Shown here: piece by piece, positions 17,661 to 26,442 of the stretch
Layout of the letters: each line of letters begins with the position of its first letter
How positions within the stretch are numbered: the stretch's first letter is position 1
The notes under the pieces: model-generated
Seen by the model: only the letters and a program-made list of their open reading frames with translations
Databases searched by the model: none
What the model was told of the DNA's origin: nothing
NCBI RefSeq assembly: GCF_001028705.1
Contig: NZ_CP011770.1
Location: forward strand, 3,227,501 to 3,291,500
Reading direction: 5' to 3'
Source of the DNA: Croceicoccus naphthovorans
GTDB taxonomy: Bacteria > Pseudomonadota > Alphaproteobacteria > Sphingomonadales > Sphingomonadaceae
DNA length: 64,000 nt
Made by a program: the position numbers and the translations under genes

Positions 17661-17760
17661 GGCCCATGCGGGCCTGCGAACGGCACGCCCGCGCGCTTCC
17701 GGTGCTCACGTACTGAAGTACGCTGCGCTTCGGCCTACGCGGTCGCACCATTCTCGGCTC
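17661..17760. repeat. palindrome-rich extragenic element
   Basis: This stretch between convergent genes holds GGCCCATGCGGGCC (a hairpin at 17661-17674), CGTACTGAAGTACG (17709-17722) and a series of GC-rich words (GCGCTTCCGGTGCTCACG, CTGCGCTTCGGCC). It has no open reading frame of note. The look is that of a dispersed REP-like element, but no second copy is present in this window, so its repetitive nature is inference. Confidence 0.35.
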
Positions 17761-17794
17761 CACCCGCCCCGAATATCGGGACAGATTATCGTGA

Positions 17795-18154
17795 TCAGAC
17801 GGTAAAGGATTCTCCGCAGCCACAGCTTCCGGTCGCATTCGGATTCTCGAACACGAATCCCGCCTGAAAGTCGTCTTCCTTCCAGTCCATCACGCTGCCG
17901 ATCAGGTAGAGCACGCTGGCGCCGTCGATGAAGAACAGGCCGCCCGGCGTCTCGATCCGTTCGTCGAAGCCGTTCGCCTCGTTCACGTAATCGACCGAGT
18001 AGGCGAGGCCGGAACAGCCGCGGCGGGGCGTCGACAGCTTTACGCCGATCGCGCCTTCGGGGGCCTTCTCCATCAGGTCGGCAATGCGCTTTTCCGCACT
18101 GGGCGTCAGCGTCACGGCTGCCTTGGGGGCGGGTCTGGTCTTGGTTTCGGTCAT
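17795..18154 (-). CDS. A-type Fe-S carrier protein (SufA/IscA/ErpA family)
   Basis: A 119-residue protein. After a short unstructured N-terminus it has the HesB-like domain (VTLTPSAEKRIADLMEK, GVKLSTPRRGCSGLAY, GLFFIDGASVLYLIGS) and the C-terminal ATGSCGCGESF. The three conserved cysteines, one in RRGCSG and two in SCGCG, bind and transfer iron-sulfur clusters. It is the last gene of the suf operon and overlaps the GNAT gene by four bases (ATGA). As the only A-type protein in the operon it is probably SufA in function, but the family members are hard to separate by sequence. Confidence 0.92.
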   Translation of the reverse strand: MTETKTRPAPKAAVTLTPSAEKRIADLMEKAPEGAIGVKLSTPRRGCSGLAYSVDYVNEANGFDERIETPGGLFFIDGASVLYLIGSVMDWKEDDFQAGFVFENPNATGSCGCGESFTV

Positions 18155-18666
18155 AATGCCTTCTCCCAGAATTGGGCACTGCCCTTGGCCGGATCAAGGG
18201 CAAAGCCTGCAAATCCTTCCGAAGCATAGAGCGCGCGGGCGCGTTCGTTGCCGGACAGAACCTCCAGCGTAACCTTGCATGCACCGCGCTTTTTCGCCTC
18301 GGCATCGACGGCGCGCAGCAGAGCACGGCCCACGCCGCGATCGCGCTGCCCGGGGCGGACGGACAGGTCGTGAATGTTCACCAGCGGCGCGCAGGCGAAC
18401 GTTGAAAATCCGGTGAAACAGTTGGCCAGGCCCACCGCCATGCCATCCTCGCCACGCGCGATCAGGCTGAACGCGCCCGGATGCGCAGCCAGCGCCGTCG
18501 GAAGCTCATTCCGCGCCTTGTCCGACAACGGCGCACCGCCACCCATCGGATCGCGGGCATAAACGTCGAGCAGGTCGATCAGCGCCGCCGCGTCCTGCGG
18601 GTCGGAGTAATCGGCCAGCGTGACTGTCAGGGCCAAGGAGACAGAAGGCGCGGCGGTTTCGCTCAC
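18151..18666 (-). CDS. GNAT-family N-acetyltransferase
   Basis: A 171-residue protein from GTG 18666, chosen because GTGA overlaps the stop of the upstream sufT-like gene. Acetyl-CoA-binding motif A is visible in VNIHDLSVRPGQRDRGVGRAL, followed by LLRAVDAEAKKRGACKVTLE and the ERARALYASEGF block typical of GNAT C-termini. Substrate unknown. Its place inside the suf operon suggests, but does not show, a link to Fe-S assembly or to stress under which the operon is induced. Similar GNAT genes beside sufA-like genes may be a lineage habit. Confidence 0.85.
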   Translation of the reverse strand: MSETAAPSVSLALTVTLADYSDPQDAAALIDLLDVYARDPMGGGAPLSDKARNELPTALAAHPGAFSLIARGEDGMAVGLANCFTGFSTFACAPLVNIHDLSVRPGQRDRGVGRALLRAVDAEAKKRGACKVTLEVLSGNERARALYASEGFAGFALDPAKGSAQFWEKAL

Positions 18667-19151
18667 AGCATTCCCAGTTCGAGCTTTGCCTCGTCGCTCA
18701 TCTTCTGCGGGTCCCACGGCGGATCCCAGACAAGGTTCACTTCGGCATCGCCCACGCCCGGCACCGCGCCGACGCGCAGTTCGACTTCGCCCGGCATCGA
18801 TTCGGCCACCGGGCAATGCGGCGTCGTCAGCGTCATCGTGACGTTCGCGTGGCCACCCTCTGAAATCTCGACTCCGTAGATCAGGCCCAGGTCGTAGATG
18901 TTCACCGGGATTTCCGGGTCGTAGATTTCCTTGAGCGCGGCGATCACGCTCTCGTACAGATCGCCGCCCGGTTCATTCCCGGAAACGCCGGCAGGCTTTT
19001 CTTTCAGGAAACCTTCCAGATAGTCCTTCTTGCGCCCCAGCTTTTCGCTCGCCGTCTCTTCGACAGCCTCGTCGACGCGGGCGCGGCGCGGGGTTGCCAC
19101 GTCGGATACTTCTTCGCTGGTCGGCGGGGTATGGGTGTTGTCTTCGCTCAT
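18663..19151 (-). CDS. sufT: SUF-associated MIP18-family protein (SufT-like)
   Basis: A 162-residue protein with an acidic, disordered N-terminal 60 residues and a MIP18 (DUF59) domain: ESVIAALKEIYDPEIPVNIY, LGLIYGVEIS, VTMTLTTPHCPVAESMP and VNLVWDPPWDPQKMSDEAK. The cysteine in TPHCPVA and the WDPPW motif are family hallmarks. SufT-type proteins help mature Fe-S proteins; the precise step is not established. The extended N-terminus is longer than the minimal domain. It overlaps sufS upstream and the GNAT gene downstream by four bases each. Confidence 0.9.
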   Translation of the reverse strand: MSEDNTHTPPTSEEVSDVATPRRARVDEAVEETASEKLGRKKDYLEGFLKEKPAGVSGNEPGGDLYESVIAALKEIYDPEIPVNIYDLGLIYGVEISEGGHANVTMTLTTPHCPVAESMPGEVELRVGAVPGVGDAEVNLVWDPPWDPQKMSDEAKLELGML

Positions 19152-20374
19152 CCGAAGATCCTTTTCGTGCGTTCGATGCCGCGGATCAGCGCGGCGATGT
19201 CGTCTTCGTCGGAATAGAGCCCGAAACTGGCGCGGGCGGTGGCGGGAACGCCAAGGTGGTCCATTAACGGCTGGGCGCAGTGATGCCCTGCGCGGATGGC
19301 GACGTTCTCTTCGTCGAGGATCGTGCCGAGGTCGTGCGGATGGATGTCGCCCAACTGGAAACTGACGATCCCGGCTGCGTCATCCGGGCCGAACAGCCGC
19401 AACGAGTTGATCTTTGCCAGTTCGGCACGGGCGGTGCGGGTCAGCGTGTCTTCATGCGCGGCGATCGCCTCGATCCCGATAGCATCGACGTAATCGACGG
19501 CGGCGGCGAAGGCGATCGCCTCGGCAATCGCGGGCGTGCCGGCTTCGAAGCGCTGCGGTGCATCGGCCCATGTGGTCTTTTCGAAGGTCACGCGGTCGAT
19601 CATCGACCCGCCGCCCTGATACGGCGGCATGGCACCCAGGATGTCCTTCCTTGCCCACAGCGCGCCGATGCCGGTGGGGCCGTAAAGCTTGTGCGCGGAG
19701 AATACGTAGAAGTCGCAGCCCATCGCCTTGACGTCGACCGGCAGGCGCGGAACCGCCTGACACCCGTCGACCAGCAGTTTCGCGCCGACCGAATGGGCCA
19801 TCTCCGCCGTCGCGGCGACGTCGAGCCGCGAACCCAGCACGTTGGAGACATGCGCCAGCGCGACCAGTTTCGTTCGTTCGTCAATGACTTGCCGCGCAGC
19901 ATCGAGGTCTATGCGGCCATCATCGGTCAACGGGCAGACATCGATTTCGATTCCCACCCGTTCGCGCAACAATTGCCAAGGGACGATGTTCGAATGATGC
20001 TCCAGCACCGACAGGAGGACCCGGTCGCCGGCCTGCAGATTTGCTTCACCCCATGTTGCGGCAACAAGGTTGATCGCTTCTGTCGCGCCGCGGGTAAAAA
20101 CCAGCTCATCCTCGGCCCCGCCGACAAAACCGGCGACCCGGCGACGCGCGGCTTCATAGCCCAGCGTCATTTCGGCAGAGCGCGAATACACTCCGCGATG
20201 CACCGTCGCATAATCGCGCCCCAGCGCTGCGGTCATCGCATCGACCACCGCCTGCGGCTTTTGCGCGGTGGCGGCGGTGTCGAGGTAATGCCAGGGGCTG
20301 CCATCGGCATTCACCATGCCGGGGAAGTCGGCCCTGATTTCTTTCACTGGGCGGCTGATCGTCTGCGTGCTCAC
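19148..20374 (-). CDS. sufS: cysteine desulfurase SufS
   Basis: SufS is a PLP enzyme that removes sulfur from cysteine for cluster assembly. The 408-residue protein shows WHYLDTAATAQKPQAVVD, the PLP-lysine motif FSAHKLYGPTGIGALW and the catalytic cysteine in RAGHHCAQPLMDHLG, with the group II (SufS/CsdA) spacing. Length is normal. Translation starts at GTG 20374, overlapping the sufD stop by GTGA. No sufE is adjacent; a SufE or SufU partner must lie elsewhere, or the downstream accessory genes contribute. Confidence 0.96.
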   Translation of the reverse strand: MSTQTISRPVKEIRADFPGMVNADGSPWHYLDTAATAQKPQAVVDAMTAALGRDYATVHRGVYSRSAEMTLGYEAARRRVAGFVGGAEDELVFTRGATEAINLVAATWGEANLQAGDRVLLSVLEHHSNIVPWQLLRERVGIEIDVCPLTDDGRIDLDAARQVIDERTKLVALAHVSNVLGSRLDVAATAEMAHSVGAKLLVDGCQAVPRLPVDVKAMGCDFYVFSAHKLYGPTGIGALWARKDILGAMPPYQGGGSMIDRVTFEKTTWADAPQRFEAGTPAIAEAIAFAAAVDYVDAIGIEAIAAHEDTLTRTARAELAKINSLRLFGPDDAAGIVSFQLGDIHPHDLGTILDEENVAIRAGHHCAQPLMDHLGVPATARASFGLYSDEDDIAALIRGIERTKRIFG

Positions 20375-21123
20375 AGCTGCGCCCCTTCCAGAACGGACAG
20401 CGCGCGGTCCAGCAGCCCTTCGCCTTCTTCACCCGCGTTCTCGAAAGCGTCGGCGATGAAGGCTTGCACCTGCAACTTGCGCGCGATTTCGGGCGGAATG
20501 CCGCGTGCGGCCATGTAGAACCCGGCGGTCTGGTCCAGCGCGCCGATGGCGGCGCCGTGGGCGCACTTTACATCGTCGGCAAAGATTTCCAGTTCCGGCT
20601 TGGTATTCGCGGATGCGCCCTTTTCAAGCAGGATCGCGCGGAAGTTCTGCGCCGCGTCGGTCTTCTGCGCGTCGCGCACCACTTCGATCCGGCCAAGGAA
20701 ATTGCCCGTCGCCTTGCCCCAATGCACCGCGCGGACGACCTGGTTGCTGGTCGCCTCGGGTTCGGCATGGATGCAGCGGGTCACGAATTCGCGGACATGC
20801 TCGCCGCCGCCGATGGTCACGCCGCCGAATTCGAAGTGCGCACCGCGTTTCAGCGTCACTTCAACCTCCAGCCGGGTATAGGCGTCGGCGCTGGCGATGG
20901 CGAAAATCTCGCCCCGCGCACCTTCTTCCAGCGTCATGCGAACGCGGTGGATGCCGGGGTGCGCGTTATCGAGGATGAAGTCCTTGCGCTGCACTACGCC
21001 GGGCGCAACGGTAACTTCGTGCCAGACATCAAGGTCGGGCACGGTCAGCGCGTCCAGCGCCGCCGTTTCGGCGTAGCGCCAGTCTTCGTCACGGTTTGTG
21101 GGAAGGGTCGCCAGATCGGTCAC
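20371..21123 (-). CDS. sufD: Fe-S assembly scaffold component SufD, short form
   Basis: A 250-residue SufB/SufD-family protein, shorter than the roughly 420-residue E. coli SufD; it lacks much of the N-terminal helical region and keeps the beta-helix core (LEVTLKRGAHFEFGGVTIGG, VRAVHWGKATGNFLGRIEVV) and the C-terminal helices (IPPEIARKLQVQAFIADAF). The conserved DDVKCAHGAAIGALD holds the cysteine/histidine pair considered important at the SufB-SufD interface. Short SufD proteins are normal in sphingomonads as far as I know. Start GTG 21123, overlapping the sufC stop (GTGA). It forms the SufBC2D scaffold with the neighbours. Confidence 0.92.
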   Translation of the reverse strand: MTDLATLPTNRDEDWRYAETAALDALTVPDLDVWHEVTVAPGVVQRKDFILDNAHPGIHRVRMTLEEGARGEIFAIASADAYTRLEVEVTLKRGAHFEFGGVTIGGGEHVREFVTRCIHAEPEATSNQVVRAVHWGKATGNFLGRIEVVRDAQKTDAAQNFRAILLEKGASANTKPELEIFADDVKCAHGAAIGALDQTAGFYMAARGIPPEIARKLQVQAFIADAFENAGEEGEGLLDRALSVLEGAQL

Positions 21124-21860
21124 ACGACTTCCTCGTAACCCTCGCGCTCAAGCTCGTGCGCCAGTTCCGGCCCGCCGGTCTTCACGATCTTGCCCTTGGC
21201 AAGGATGTGCACGAAGTCGGGCTTCACGTAATCGAGCAGCCGCTGATAGTGCGTGATCAGCAGCACGCCCTTGCCGGGCGCGCGCATAATGGAATTGATC
21301 CCCTCGCCCACCACGCGCAGCGCGTCGATGTCGAGGCCGCTGTCCGTTTCGTCCAGCACGGCGAATTTCGGATCGAGGATGCCCATCTGCACCATCTCGT
21401 TCCGCTTCTTCTCACCGCCCGAAAATCCGACGTTCACCGGGCGTTTCAGCATGTCCATATCCATGCGTAGCAGGGCGGCCTTTTCCTTCGCCAGCTTCAG
21501 GAACTCGCCGCCGGTCAGCGCCTCTTCGCCGCGATGCTTGCGCTGGGCATTGGCCGCCTCGCGCAGGAACTGAACGTTGGAGACGCCGGGAATCTCGACC
21601 GGGTACTGGAAGCCCAGGAACAGCCCGGCAGCGGCGCGTTCGTGCGGGTCGAGCGCCAGCAGGTCGATACCGTCGAAGGTGACCGAACCACCGGTAATCT
21701 CGTACCCCGGACGGCCGCCCAGCGTATAGGCCAGCGTCGACTTGCCCGCGCCGTTGGGGCCCATGATCGCGTGGACCTCGCCCGCGTTCACGGTGAGGTT
21801 CAATCCGTTGAGGATCGTCTTGCCGCCGACTTCGGCGGTCAGGTTCTCGATTTTCAGCAT
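21120..21860 (-). CDS. sufC: Fe-S assembly ATPase SufC
   Basis: A 246-residue ABC ATPase that powers conformational change in the SufBC2D scaffold. It has Walker A GPNGAGKST, Q-loop FLGFQYPVEIPG, signature FSGGEKKRNEMVQ and Walker B FAVLDETDSGLDIDALRVV, all intact. The YPVEIPGVSNVQFLR segment after the Q-loop is typical for SufC rather than transport ATPases. Translation starts at ATG 21860, sharing one base with the stop of the DUF559 gene upstream (TAATG). It has no membrane partner, as expected. Confidence 0.97.
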   Translation of the reverse strand: MLKIENLTAEVGGKTILNGLNLTVNAGEVHAIMGPNGAGKSTLAYTLGGRPGYEITGGSVTFDGIDLLALDPHERAAAGLFLGFQYPVEIPGVSNVQFLREAANAQRKHRGEEALTGGEFLKLAKEKAALLRMDMDMLKRPVNVGFSGGEKKRNEMVQMGILDPKFAVLDETDSGLDIDALRVVGEGINSIMRAPGKGVLLITHYQRLLDYVKPDFVHILAKGKIVKTGGPELAHELEREGYEEVV

Positions 21861-22390
21861 TACTGGTCTCTATTCTCGCGGAACGTGCGCGGCTTATATC
21901 CCTGCCCGCTGCTCTTCTTCTGGTCGAAGTGCTTGCGGCGCGCTTCCTGTTTGTCGCCGATGCGCAGGCGCATGCCGGCGGTGATGCGCTTCAGCACGTC
22001 GTCCATGTTTTCAAGGATATCGCTGGCCTTGATGCGCATCACGCGGATGCCGACGGCCTCAAGGCTCTTGTCGCGGCGGGTGGCGAGCGCGGGGTCTTCG
22101 CCCTCTTCGTCGATGTCGATCGCCATGCCGAGGCTGTGGCAGTTGAAGTCGACGATGGCGCTGCCGACGACGGCGTGGCGGGTGAACTTGTGGCGCCCCA
22201 TGTCGGCAGCGGCGAACTTCTCGGCCAGCGCCTTGTGCGCCGGGGTCGAATGTCTCCGCATCTCGCGCGCACGATCATGCAACGCGTCAAGTCGCGATTC
22301 GGAGATTTCCCAGCCGCGACCCTTCTTCTTGATCGCAGGCGCGGCGTCTTCCGATGCGGGACGCAGGGTGAGGGGTTTGCGGTCGGTCAT
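21860..22390 (-). CDS. DUF559 (endonuclease-fold) protein within the suf operon
   Basis: A 176-residue protein from ATG 22390. The DUF559 core is recognisable: LHDRAREMRRHSTPAHKALA, KFTRHAVVGSAIVDFNC, LGMAIDIDEEGEDPALATR, RDKSLEAVGIRVMRI and the closing VLKRITAG. The VDFxC ... DxD/E pattern corresponds to the Vsr/very-short-patch-repair-like nuclease fold; acidic residues that would bind metal appear present. The C-terminus is basic (RRKHFDQKKSSGQG). Its job inside a Fe-S assembly operon is unknown. Four-base and one-base overlaps tie it to the flanking genes, so its placement is not a loose insertion. Confidence 0.85.
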   Translation of the reverse strand: MTDRKPLTLRPASEDAAPAIKKKGRGWEISESRLDALHDRAREMRRHSTPAHKALAEKFAAADMGRHKFTRHAVVGSAIVDFNCHSLGMAIDIDEEGEDPALATRRDKSLEAVGIRVMRIKASDILENMDDVLKRITAGMRLRIGDKQEARRKHFDQKKSSGQGYKPRTFRENRDQ

Positions 22391-22865
22391 TGAAAGATCG
22401 CTTCGTAAAAGGCTTTTGAAGTTGTGCTTAGCTTTTCTGCCAATCCATCCTCTCCGGCCCGAGCATCGAGGAAAGCCCATCGTTCTTCCCTACGGAAATT
22501 GTTTTGCACGAATTTTCGGCGGGCTTCGTCTCCATAAACAGCCCGCTCAACGAGAAGATTATCAAGCGCAGCATCGCCGATGTCGCGCGTCCGACTACAT
22601 TCTGACGCCGCTTTCATCATCGCATCGACGGCCTTCTTCCCCTCTGAGGTTCCGAAACCCTCATTTCCCACGAGACTTTGGTAATAGCATTCAAAGTACG
22701 GTCGATAATATGCACGGGCTTCCTCGCGGTCGGGTCCAGCCACTCGCGAAAGTGGCTTCGGCGAATAATCGAAAATGCAGTTGCCCTTGTCGTCGCGTTC
22801 ACACGTTATCGTGACGATAGGCGGCGCACCTGCGAGCATGGCCAAGGACAGGATCGCAGTTCCAA

Positions 22866-22869
<4 letters not shown>
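22387..22869 (-). CDS. putative periplasmic protein within the suf operon
   Basis: A 160-residue protein with a short signal peptide ([16 protein letters not shown]). The mature part holds five or so cysteines ([35 protein letters not shown]) and ends in a helical region ([13 protein letters not shown]). I do not recognise a family. GC content is visibly lower than in the flanking suf genes, so it may be a later arrival. It starts at GTG 22869, overlapping the sufB stop, and overlaps the DUF559 start by ATGA, so it is a true operon member. A periplasmic product from a cytosolic Fe-S operon is unexpected. Confidence 0.7.
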
Positions 22870-24352
<1,483 letters not shown>

Positions 24353-24356
<4 letters not shown>

Positions 24357-24796
24357 GCGGTAATTCCTTCGGACACCTGCGCCACAGGCTCCGCCTGAGA
24401 ATGCGCAAGGTCGACCAGTGTGATGCCGGACAGCGCGCCGCGAATGGCGCGGTTCACCTGCGGCCAGTGCGCTCGCGCGCCGCAGCGCAGTTCGATGGCG
24501 CAATCGCCATCCTCTTCGCAGCACTGGGTCAGCGCGATGGGCCCTTCGATGGCTTCGACAATGTCTGCCACCGTGATCGCCGCCGCCGGACGCGCAAGGC
24601 GAAAACCCCCGCCCGCGCCGCGTACCGAACGCAGCAGACCCGCCGCGCCCAGCTTGCTGACCAGTTTCTGCACCGTGGGCAGCGGCAGCCCGGTTTCCTC
24701 GGCGATTTCGGACGCGTTGGTGCGATCCCCGCCGCAATGAAGGGCGGCGGCGCGCATTGCCACGACGGCATAGTCGGCCATGCTCGAAAGCCGCAT
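24353..24796 (-). CDS. iscR: Rrf2/IscR-type regulator of the suf operon
   Basis: A 147-residue regulator from ATG 24796 ([14 protein letters not shown]). It has a winged-helix domain ([20 protein letters not shown]) and the wing [16 protein letters not shown]. The cluster-binding loop [15 protein letters not shown] gives Cys-X5-Cys-X5-Cys, the same spacing as in E. coli IscR, so a [2Fe-2S] sensor is likely. A GTG at 24868 would lengthen the protein by 24 residues but would place a perfect palindrome (24830-24849) inside the gene, so I prefer 24796. It is the first gene of the operon and likely autoregulates it. Confidence 0.9.
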
Positions 24797-24829
24797 CGAA
24801 AACCCAAGCTCCTGTGGTGCCCGTGGACC

Positions 24830-24849
24830 CGATCCGCTTAATCGGATCG
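24830..24849. promoter_or_regulatory. perfect inverted repeat upstream of the suf regulator (operator candidate)
   Basis: CGATCCG (24830-24836) and CGGATCG (24843-24849) form a perfect 7-base inverted repeat with a 6-base spacer, CTTAAT. It lies 34 bases upstream of the regulator's start codon, where an autoregulatory operator would be expected. Binding by the Rrf2 protein is inferred from position. Confidence 0.5.
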
Positions 24850-24868
24850 ATCCGGTCTGGTTTGTCAC

Positions 24869-25038
24869 CTAGTGGTGGGAACCGGCGGATTCAATGAAAA
24901 CCAGCCTGTTGCGAGTCGTTAGCATTTGTGCCCACTTCGGATCGATGGATATTTCCACCGCGCGGGCTTGATCCCGCACATCGAAGGTGCAAAGAATCAT
25001 TTCGCGAACCGCAAAAGTGGTCGCGCTACCGAGTTCAG
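24869..25038 (-). other. leader DNA between the small ORF and the suf regulator, no assured gene
   Basis: A minus-strand frame (24869-25000, 43 codons, MILCTFDVRDQ...) ends here but has no Shine-Dalgarno sequence. The stretch contains TGCGGGATCAAGCCCGCG (about 24963-24980 read on the minus strand), a hairpin of GCGGG/CCCGC. Both readings may be fortuitous. The region would be transcribed if the upstream structured leader is the start of the suf mRNA. Confidence 0.3.
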
Positions 25039-25146
25039 TTAGAAAATAAACGAGTACTGGCGTGGCCAGCGGCGAGTGTGCTGACACACACTCTCCCATC
25101 GACCAAAGCGCCAGCGGCGATAAGCACGTACGAATACGCGTTTCAT
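25039..25146 (-). CDS. 35-residue arginine/tryptophan-rich small protein
   Basis: ATG at 25146 is preceded by AAAGGAGGTGACG, a near-perfect complement of the 16S rRNA tail with a 5-base spacer, the strongest ribosome-binding site I see in the window. The frame ends in TAA at 25039-25041. The product begins MKRVFVRAYRRWRFGRW and has 10 arginines, 4 tryptophans and one cysteine; it has no hydrophobic segment apart from the final YSFIF. It is out of frame with the longer unconvincing minus-strand frame 24869-25378. It could be a nucleic-acid-binding or regulatory peptide, or a leader peptide for suf. I know of no named family for it. Confidence 0.55.
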   Translation of the reverse strand: MKRVFVRAYRRWRFGRWESVCQHTRRWPRQYSFIF

Positions 25147-25243
25147 CGTCACCTCCTTTGTCCAAGCTGGCAGAGACCAGCACCTCCGAGGAGCCTCGTG
25201 CCCCTCGCCTCAAAAGAGACCGAGGATCGGAGGTCGGACAAAG
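25147..25243 (-). ncRNA. structured 5' leader (three-way junction) preceding the small ORF
   Basis: Read on the minus strand, four helices form from perfect complements. P1: CTTTGTCC (25243-25236) with GGACAAAG (25163-25156). P2: ACCTCCGA (25234-25227) with TCGGAGGT (25189-25182). Inside P2, CCTCG (25225-25221) pairs with CGAGG (25207-25203), capped by a TTTT loop. P3: GCTGG (25181-25177) with CCAGC (25170-25166). P1 ends directly at the Shine-Dalgarno sequence. The word GGAGGT occurs both in P2 and in the Shine-Dalgarno, so the ACCTCC strand could pair with either. That is the architecture of a translational switch; no known riboswitch class is recognised. Confidence 0.55.
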
Positions 25244-25376
25244 TGGTAGCGCGACCGTTAAGCATGATTCCCAAGTGAACCGCTTGTGTCTACCGGACTC
25301 GGTTTGTTCTATGCGGCTTATCAACAGCCTGGTGCCGCATCGACAGGGCGAAACGCCTCTGCCATAGGCGCTCGCC

Positions 25377-26432
25377 ATGGTCTATTCGCTGCTGCGTCCG
25401 CTGGTGTTTCGTTTCGATGCCGAAAGGGCGCATGGCGCGTCATTGGCGGCGCTGAAGGCCCTGCCCAGCTCTCTGATGGCCAGCCCGCCCCGGCCCGATC
25501 CGGCGCTGGCGATGACGGTGGCGGGGATCGCGTTTCCCAATCCGGTCGGCATGGCGGCGGGCTTCGACAAGAACGGCGAAGTGCCCGACGCGCTGCTGCG
25601 CTGCGGATTCGGGTTTGCCGAACTGGGCAGCGTGACGCCGCGCCCGCAGGAAGGCAATCCGAAGCCGCGCCTGTTCCGACTGGCCGAGGATCACGCGGTC
25701 ATCAACCGGATGGGCTTCAACAACGAAGGCGCGGCGGCGGTAGAGGCGCGGATGAAGGCGCGCGCCGGGCGATCGGGAATCGTCGGGATCAACATCGGCG
25801 CTAACAAGGACAGCGAAGATCGCGTCGCCGACTATGCCGAAATGACGCGGATCATGGCGCCCTATGCCAGCTATCTGGCGGTGAATATCAGCAGCCCGAA
25901 CACCCCCGGACTGCGCGCCCTGCAGGACGAATCGGCTCTGACCGGATTGCTCGATGCGGTGCTGGCCGCGCGGGGTGCAGCCAATGGAATCGAAGGGGCC
26001 CCGCCGGTATTCCTGAAAGTCGCGCCCGATCTGGAGCCTGCCGATATCGACGCCATCGCGCGGATCGCAATCGACAAGCAATTGGGCGCGCTGATGGTGT
26101 CGAACACCACGATCAGCCGACCTGCGCTGGCATCGAAGCATCGCGACGAGGGCGGCGGGCTGTCGGGCGCGCCGATCAAAGCCCTTGCGCTGCAACGCTT
26201 GCGCGATTTCCGGCGGGCCACGGGCGGACAGATTCCGCTGATCGGCATCGGCGGCATCGCCACTGCGGAGGACGCGTGGGAACGGATCTGCGCCGGGGCC
26301 AGCCTGGTCCAGCTTTACAGCGCGATGGTCTACGAAGGACCGGGCATCGCGGCAAAGGTCGTGCGCGGCTTGCCAAAGCTGATGGCGCGTGACGGGTTTT
26401 CCTCGATTGCAGAGGCGGTTGGCAGCGAATAG
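25377..26432 (+). CDS. pyrD: quinone-dependent dihydroorotate dehydrogenase
   Basis: PyrD oxidises dihydroorotate to orotate in pyrimidine synthesis and passes electrons to ubiquinone. The 351-residue class 2 enzyme has the N-terminal amphipathic helix that docks to the membrane (SLLRPLVFRFDAERAHG), FPNPVGMAAGFDKNGEV, the catalytic-serine loop VNISSPNTPGLRAL and FMN phosphate-binding LIGIGGIATAEDAWERICAG. Start ATG 25377. It is divergent from the structured leader and suf operon; the promoter must lie in 25244-25376, which has no strong consensus. The GGT gene follows after 10 bases. Confidence 0.95.
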   Translation: MVYSLLRPLVFRFDAERAHGASLAALKALPSSLMASPPRPDPALAMTVAGIAFPNPVGMAAGFDKNGEVPDALLRCGFGFAELGSVTPRPQEGNPKPRLFRLAEDHAVINRMGFNNEGAAAVEARMKARAGRSGIVGINIGANKDSEDRVADYAEMTRIMAPYASYLAVNISSPNTPGLRALQDESALTGLLDAVLAARGAANGIEGAPPVFLKVAPDLEPADIDAIARIAIDKQLGALMVSNTTISRPALASKHRDEGGGLSGAPIKALALQRLRDFRRATGGQIPLIGIGGIATAEDAWERICAGASLVQLYSAMVYEGPGIAAKVVRGLPKLMARDGFSSIAEAVGSE

Positions 26433-26442
26433 GCTGCGCGCC

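Noticed and set aside
24869..25378. 169-codon minus-strand frame spanning the leader region
   Set aside because: It crosses the hairpin arms, has no ribosome-binding site, is of uneven composition and is out of frame with the better supported 35-codon ORF.
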